Origin: Gammaproteobacteria bacterium
GTDB lineage: Bacteria; Pseudomonadota; Gammaproteobacteria; Enterobacterales; Kangiellaceae
Direction: 5' to 3'
Assembly (NCBI GenBank): GCA_030432465.1
Contig: JAUIHB010000006.1
Span: 1 to 32,512 of the forward strand
Length of the DNA stretch: 32,512 bases
Part shown: piece after piece, positions 30,801-32,512 of the stretch
Numbering within the stretch: the stretch's first letter is position 1
Layout of the letters: every line of letters begins with the position of its first letter
Made by a program: the position numbers and the translations under genes
Notes under the pieces: generated by a model
Seen by the model: the letters and a program-made list of their open reading frames with translations, nothing else
Told to the model about the DNA's origin: nothing
Databases searched by the model: none

Positions 30801-31007
30801 ACATTAACAACTATCGTTAGTTTATTACCATTAGCTTTTCAAAAGAGTTTAACTTGGTCACCACTGGCATTGACCATAATTGGGGGGTTAGCAGTTTCCA
30901 CACTGATCAGTTTAGTGTTGGTTCCGCTGCTGTATACTTTATTTACCACAGCTATAGCACCGTCATCATTAGAGATGGAAAATCAACTTCAGGATATTAA
31001 AGCATGA
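27897..31007 (+). CDS. RND (AcrB/HAE1 family) efflux permease
   Basis: 1036 aa; MPRSEDPQL, PGASVLDMEQLIVDPIEDAI, GLLVDNAIVVCENI, GLVGIVVNNAIILIDTANN, repeated 12-TM architecture. Confidence 0.95.
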   Translation: MKIVNSALGNYRFTVVIMLTIVLLGLLSFLTMPRSEDPQLSFSIDYLVVIHPGASVLDMEQLIVDPIEDAINSLEDLKEIKTDIRDGMAKFRIEFEHNTDPDKKYDDIVNAVAGIRNQLPSNLAKLEVKKLSPTDVNIFQLALTSETASYRDLRLYAERLENSLERLNGVKGADIWAIPQQMVQVTLDFEKMKHYNLSMTESYKALQGEAANIPGGHVNTLNRRFNIRTSGKYQNLKAIENTLISSPNGRPIYVKDVASVEFVDSEANYLARFNGERSVFVTAMQNENANIYNVIKAINAEVDKFKKQLPETISAKVVLDKSESVTRRLGDFFSNLVFGLCFVGLVVFLFLGFRNMIIVITVIPISILIAFGLLDQSGFGIQQMSIVGLIIALGLLVDNAIVVCENIAQKMRQGHSIYTSVTEGTSSVGWAITSGTLTTLLSFLPILAMQTSSGAFIRSLPLVVIYSLIASLAVALFITPLLALKLFNVGSKNKQKNQQRVGFSGKAVMLLQKISQGPYQRFLCGVINKPKTTIVLTLILFVLSLTLFKSVGVSLFPKAENNQVMVNLTLNENASLAETQRITEQVESVLAKFKGIKSFTSNIGRGNPRVYYSETPPPEKANRAQLFVQLNADNAGEYWALVKGLREQLETIVGAEINVKAFQQGKPIEAPVVLRIYSDNFDILRQVSSEVESLMRKNEIFHLIENPIGKNKLDFQLSIDKERAALLDIPIGKIDAAVNMSLTGVQVGKFRDEYGDDFPITVKLSKPSGAVVSDLEQIMVENNSGILYPLSHVARLELISTPAYLQHFNNQRSAKVTADVIEGENVEKATLQLQEDLKSIQLPDGVTLELGGERKSRGEAFRGFIKSTVVALFGIFTVLVFQFRSFTQPFIVFVSIPFAVSGSILALYLTGYSFSFMAFLGVAGLVGIVVNNAIILIDTANNLQLEGMSQYDACIEASKSRLTPIFLTTLTTIVSLLPLAFQKSLTWSPLALTIIGGLAVSTLISLVLVPLLYTLFTTAIAPSSLEMENQLQDIKA

Positions 31008-32359
31008 GCAATGTGAGTGCAGAACCAACACAACGAGAACAGTTGGAACAAGTCAATATATTATTCTCCGGTGACTCTGGCGATGGTATACAAACAATCG
31101 GTAGCAAACTTGCTTATTCGTCATCGGTGGCTGGTAATGAAATTAGTTGTTTTCCGGATTTTCCAGCTGAGATAAGAGCACCTGCGGGAACTATTGCTGG
31201 GGTGTCTGGTTTTAAACTGTGTTTTGCTAGTCAACCGATAAGTGCCCCAGGGGATAACCTTAATGCTTTAGTGGTGATGAATCCTGCCGCACTAAAGCAT
31301 AGCCTGAATGAATTATCAGAGAACGGGCTACTGCTAGTTAACAGCGATAGTTTTAAAGATAAAGATTGGATAAAAGCTGGTTATCAAGAGGATCCTTTAG
31401 CATCGGGAATTTTATCAAAATATAGAGTGATAAAAGTACCAATGACAACGTTAGTTTTAAAATCTTTGGAAGAAACCGATGTTCCAAGGAAACAAGCTCT
31501 AACTTGCAAAAATATGTTTGCTTTGGGTATTGTTTGTTGGCTTTATGAAAGAAATATTAGTGTTATCAGTAATTGGTTAAATGAAAAATTTAAGCGTGAT
31601 GAAGCATTAGCTAAAGCGACAAAACTGGCATTATTAGCTGGTTATCACTACGCTGACACTGTTGAGTTATTTAGTGCTGGCTTTCAAGTTCCTAAAGCGG
31701 CATTAGTGGAAGGTAAGTATCGGCATATTACGGGTAATGAAGCTTTAGCACTTGGAGCAGTGGTCGCTTCTATTAAATCGCAGAGAGAATTATTTTTTGC
31801 TAGTTACCCAATTACACCTTCATCTGATGTACTACATCAATTGTCTCAGTATCATGAAATTGGTGTTAAAACATTTCAATCAGAAGATGAAATTGCAGCG
31901 ATGTCTAGTGCTATTGGTGCTGCTTTTTCCGGGCGTTTAGCATTAACCAGTACAAGTGGACCTGGGTTAGATTTAAAACAGGAAGCTATTGGTTTAGCCA
32001 TGATAGCTGAGTTGCCTGTCGTTATTTTTAATATTCAGCGAGCGGGTCCTTCGACTGGTATGCCAACTAAAACAGAGCAATCTGATTTGTTGGCTTCAGT
32101 GTTCGGCCGTCATGGTGATTGTACTTTACCCGTATTAGCGGCTGCGACACCCAGCGATTGTTTTTACATGGCAATACAAGCATTTGAAATTGCAACCAAG
32201 TTTATGACTCCCGTTATTTTATTATCTGATGGTTATTTGGCCAATAGCGCAGAATCTTGGCTTATACCTTCAGCTTCAGAAATTCCAGATTTCAATTTGG
32301 ATAATTCAGAAGACTATTCTAAGTCCAAGCTATTTGAACGAAATCCAATCGCCCTATAA
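31004..32359 (+). CDS. 2-oxoacid:ferredoxin oxidoreductase, fused gamma/alpha subunit (KorA-like), 3' end replaced at a junction
   Basis: LFSGDSGDGIQTIGSKLAYSS gamma-domain start; alpha domain GNEALALGAV, SYPITPSSDVLHQLS, TSTSGPGLDLKQEAIGLA, QRAGPSTGMPTKTEQSD, PVILLSDGYLANSAE. The conserved C-terminal part expected for KorA is missing after ~32300. ATGA overlap with the RND gene. Confidence 0.88.
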   Translation: MSNVSAEPTQREQLEQVNILFSGDSGDGIQTIGSKLAYSSSVAGNEISCFPDFPAEIRAPAGTIAGVSGFKLCFASQPISAPGDNLNALVVMNPAALKHSLNELSENGLLLVNSDSFKDKDWIKAGYQEDPLASGILSKYRVIKVPMTTLVLKSLEETDVPRKQALTCKNMFALGIVCWLYERNISVISNWLNEKFKRDEALAKATKLALLAGYHYADTVELFSAGFQVPKAALVEGKYRHITGNEALALGAVVASIKSQRELFFASYPITPSSDVLHQLSQYHEIGVKTFQSEDEIAAMSSAIGAAFSGRLALTSTSGPGLDLKQEAIGLAMIAELPVVIFNIQRAGPSTGMPTKTEQSDLLASVFGRHGDCTLPVLAAATPSDCFYMAIQAFEIATKFMTPVILLSDGYLANSAESWLIPSASEIPDFNLDNSEDYSKSKLFERNPIAL

Positions 32360-32512
32360 AGCCATTGTCGCTTTTTCTGGCAAAAAGAAACACTACCAAA
32401 CAGGGCAGGATGTTACCGAGGAGAAAATGAATCGTTTCCCCGATGGCAACAACGACATCCCCAAGCAATTCAGTAAGCAGCCCTACCGATTCCTCATCGT
32501 TGCCAACAAATA
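32331..32512 (+). pseudogene. hsdR: Fragment of type I restriction enzyme HsdR (helicase domain), 5' truncated at junction and 3' cut by window
   Basis: Frame YLNEIQSPYKAIVAFSGKKKHYQTGQDVTEEKMNRFPDGNNDIPKQFSKQPYRFLIVANK matches the HsdR region SPYKAIVAFSG...VTE.KMN.F...YR.LIVANKFQTGFD. No start codon or upstream HsdR coding sequence is present. Confidence 0.8.

Overview
The window reads as a gammaproteobacterial chromosome segment. Family calls come from motif and homology recognition by eye; no searches were run. Positions 1-16213 look like an ordinary housekeeping backbone: glmU 3' end, glmS, DsbA-like protein, YggN-like DUF2884 protein, voltage-gated cation channel, LpxL-type acyltransferase, smg, dprA, LysM protein, def-fmt-rsmB-trkA-trkH, DUF885 protein and DUF1289 protein. 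A ~520-bp hairpin-rich AT-rich intergenic region follows. After it, a tightly packed, co-directional ~15.6-kb cluster (16737-~32340) encodes a FabF-like ketosynthase, MaoC-like hot-dog dehydratase, ACP, AurF-like diiron oxygenase, CrtI/RetSat-like FAD oxidoreductase 1, alpha/beta hydrolase, FabG-like reductase, CrtI/RetSat-like oxidoreductase 2, FdxA-type ferredoxin, CrtI/RetSat-like oxidoreductase 3, RND adaptor, RND pump and a KorA-like 2-oxoacid:ferredoxin oxidoreductase. I interpret this as a candidate undescribed ACP-dependent, ferredoxin-linked fatty-acyl/polyene (lipid or polyketide-like) biosynthesis and export system. The last ~180 bp switch abruptly to a higher-GC fragment of a type I restriction HsdR gene and truncate KorA, so the 3' end is either a true rearrangement breakpoint or an assembly chimera.
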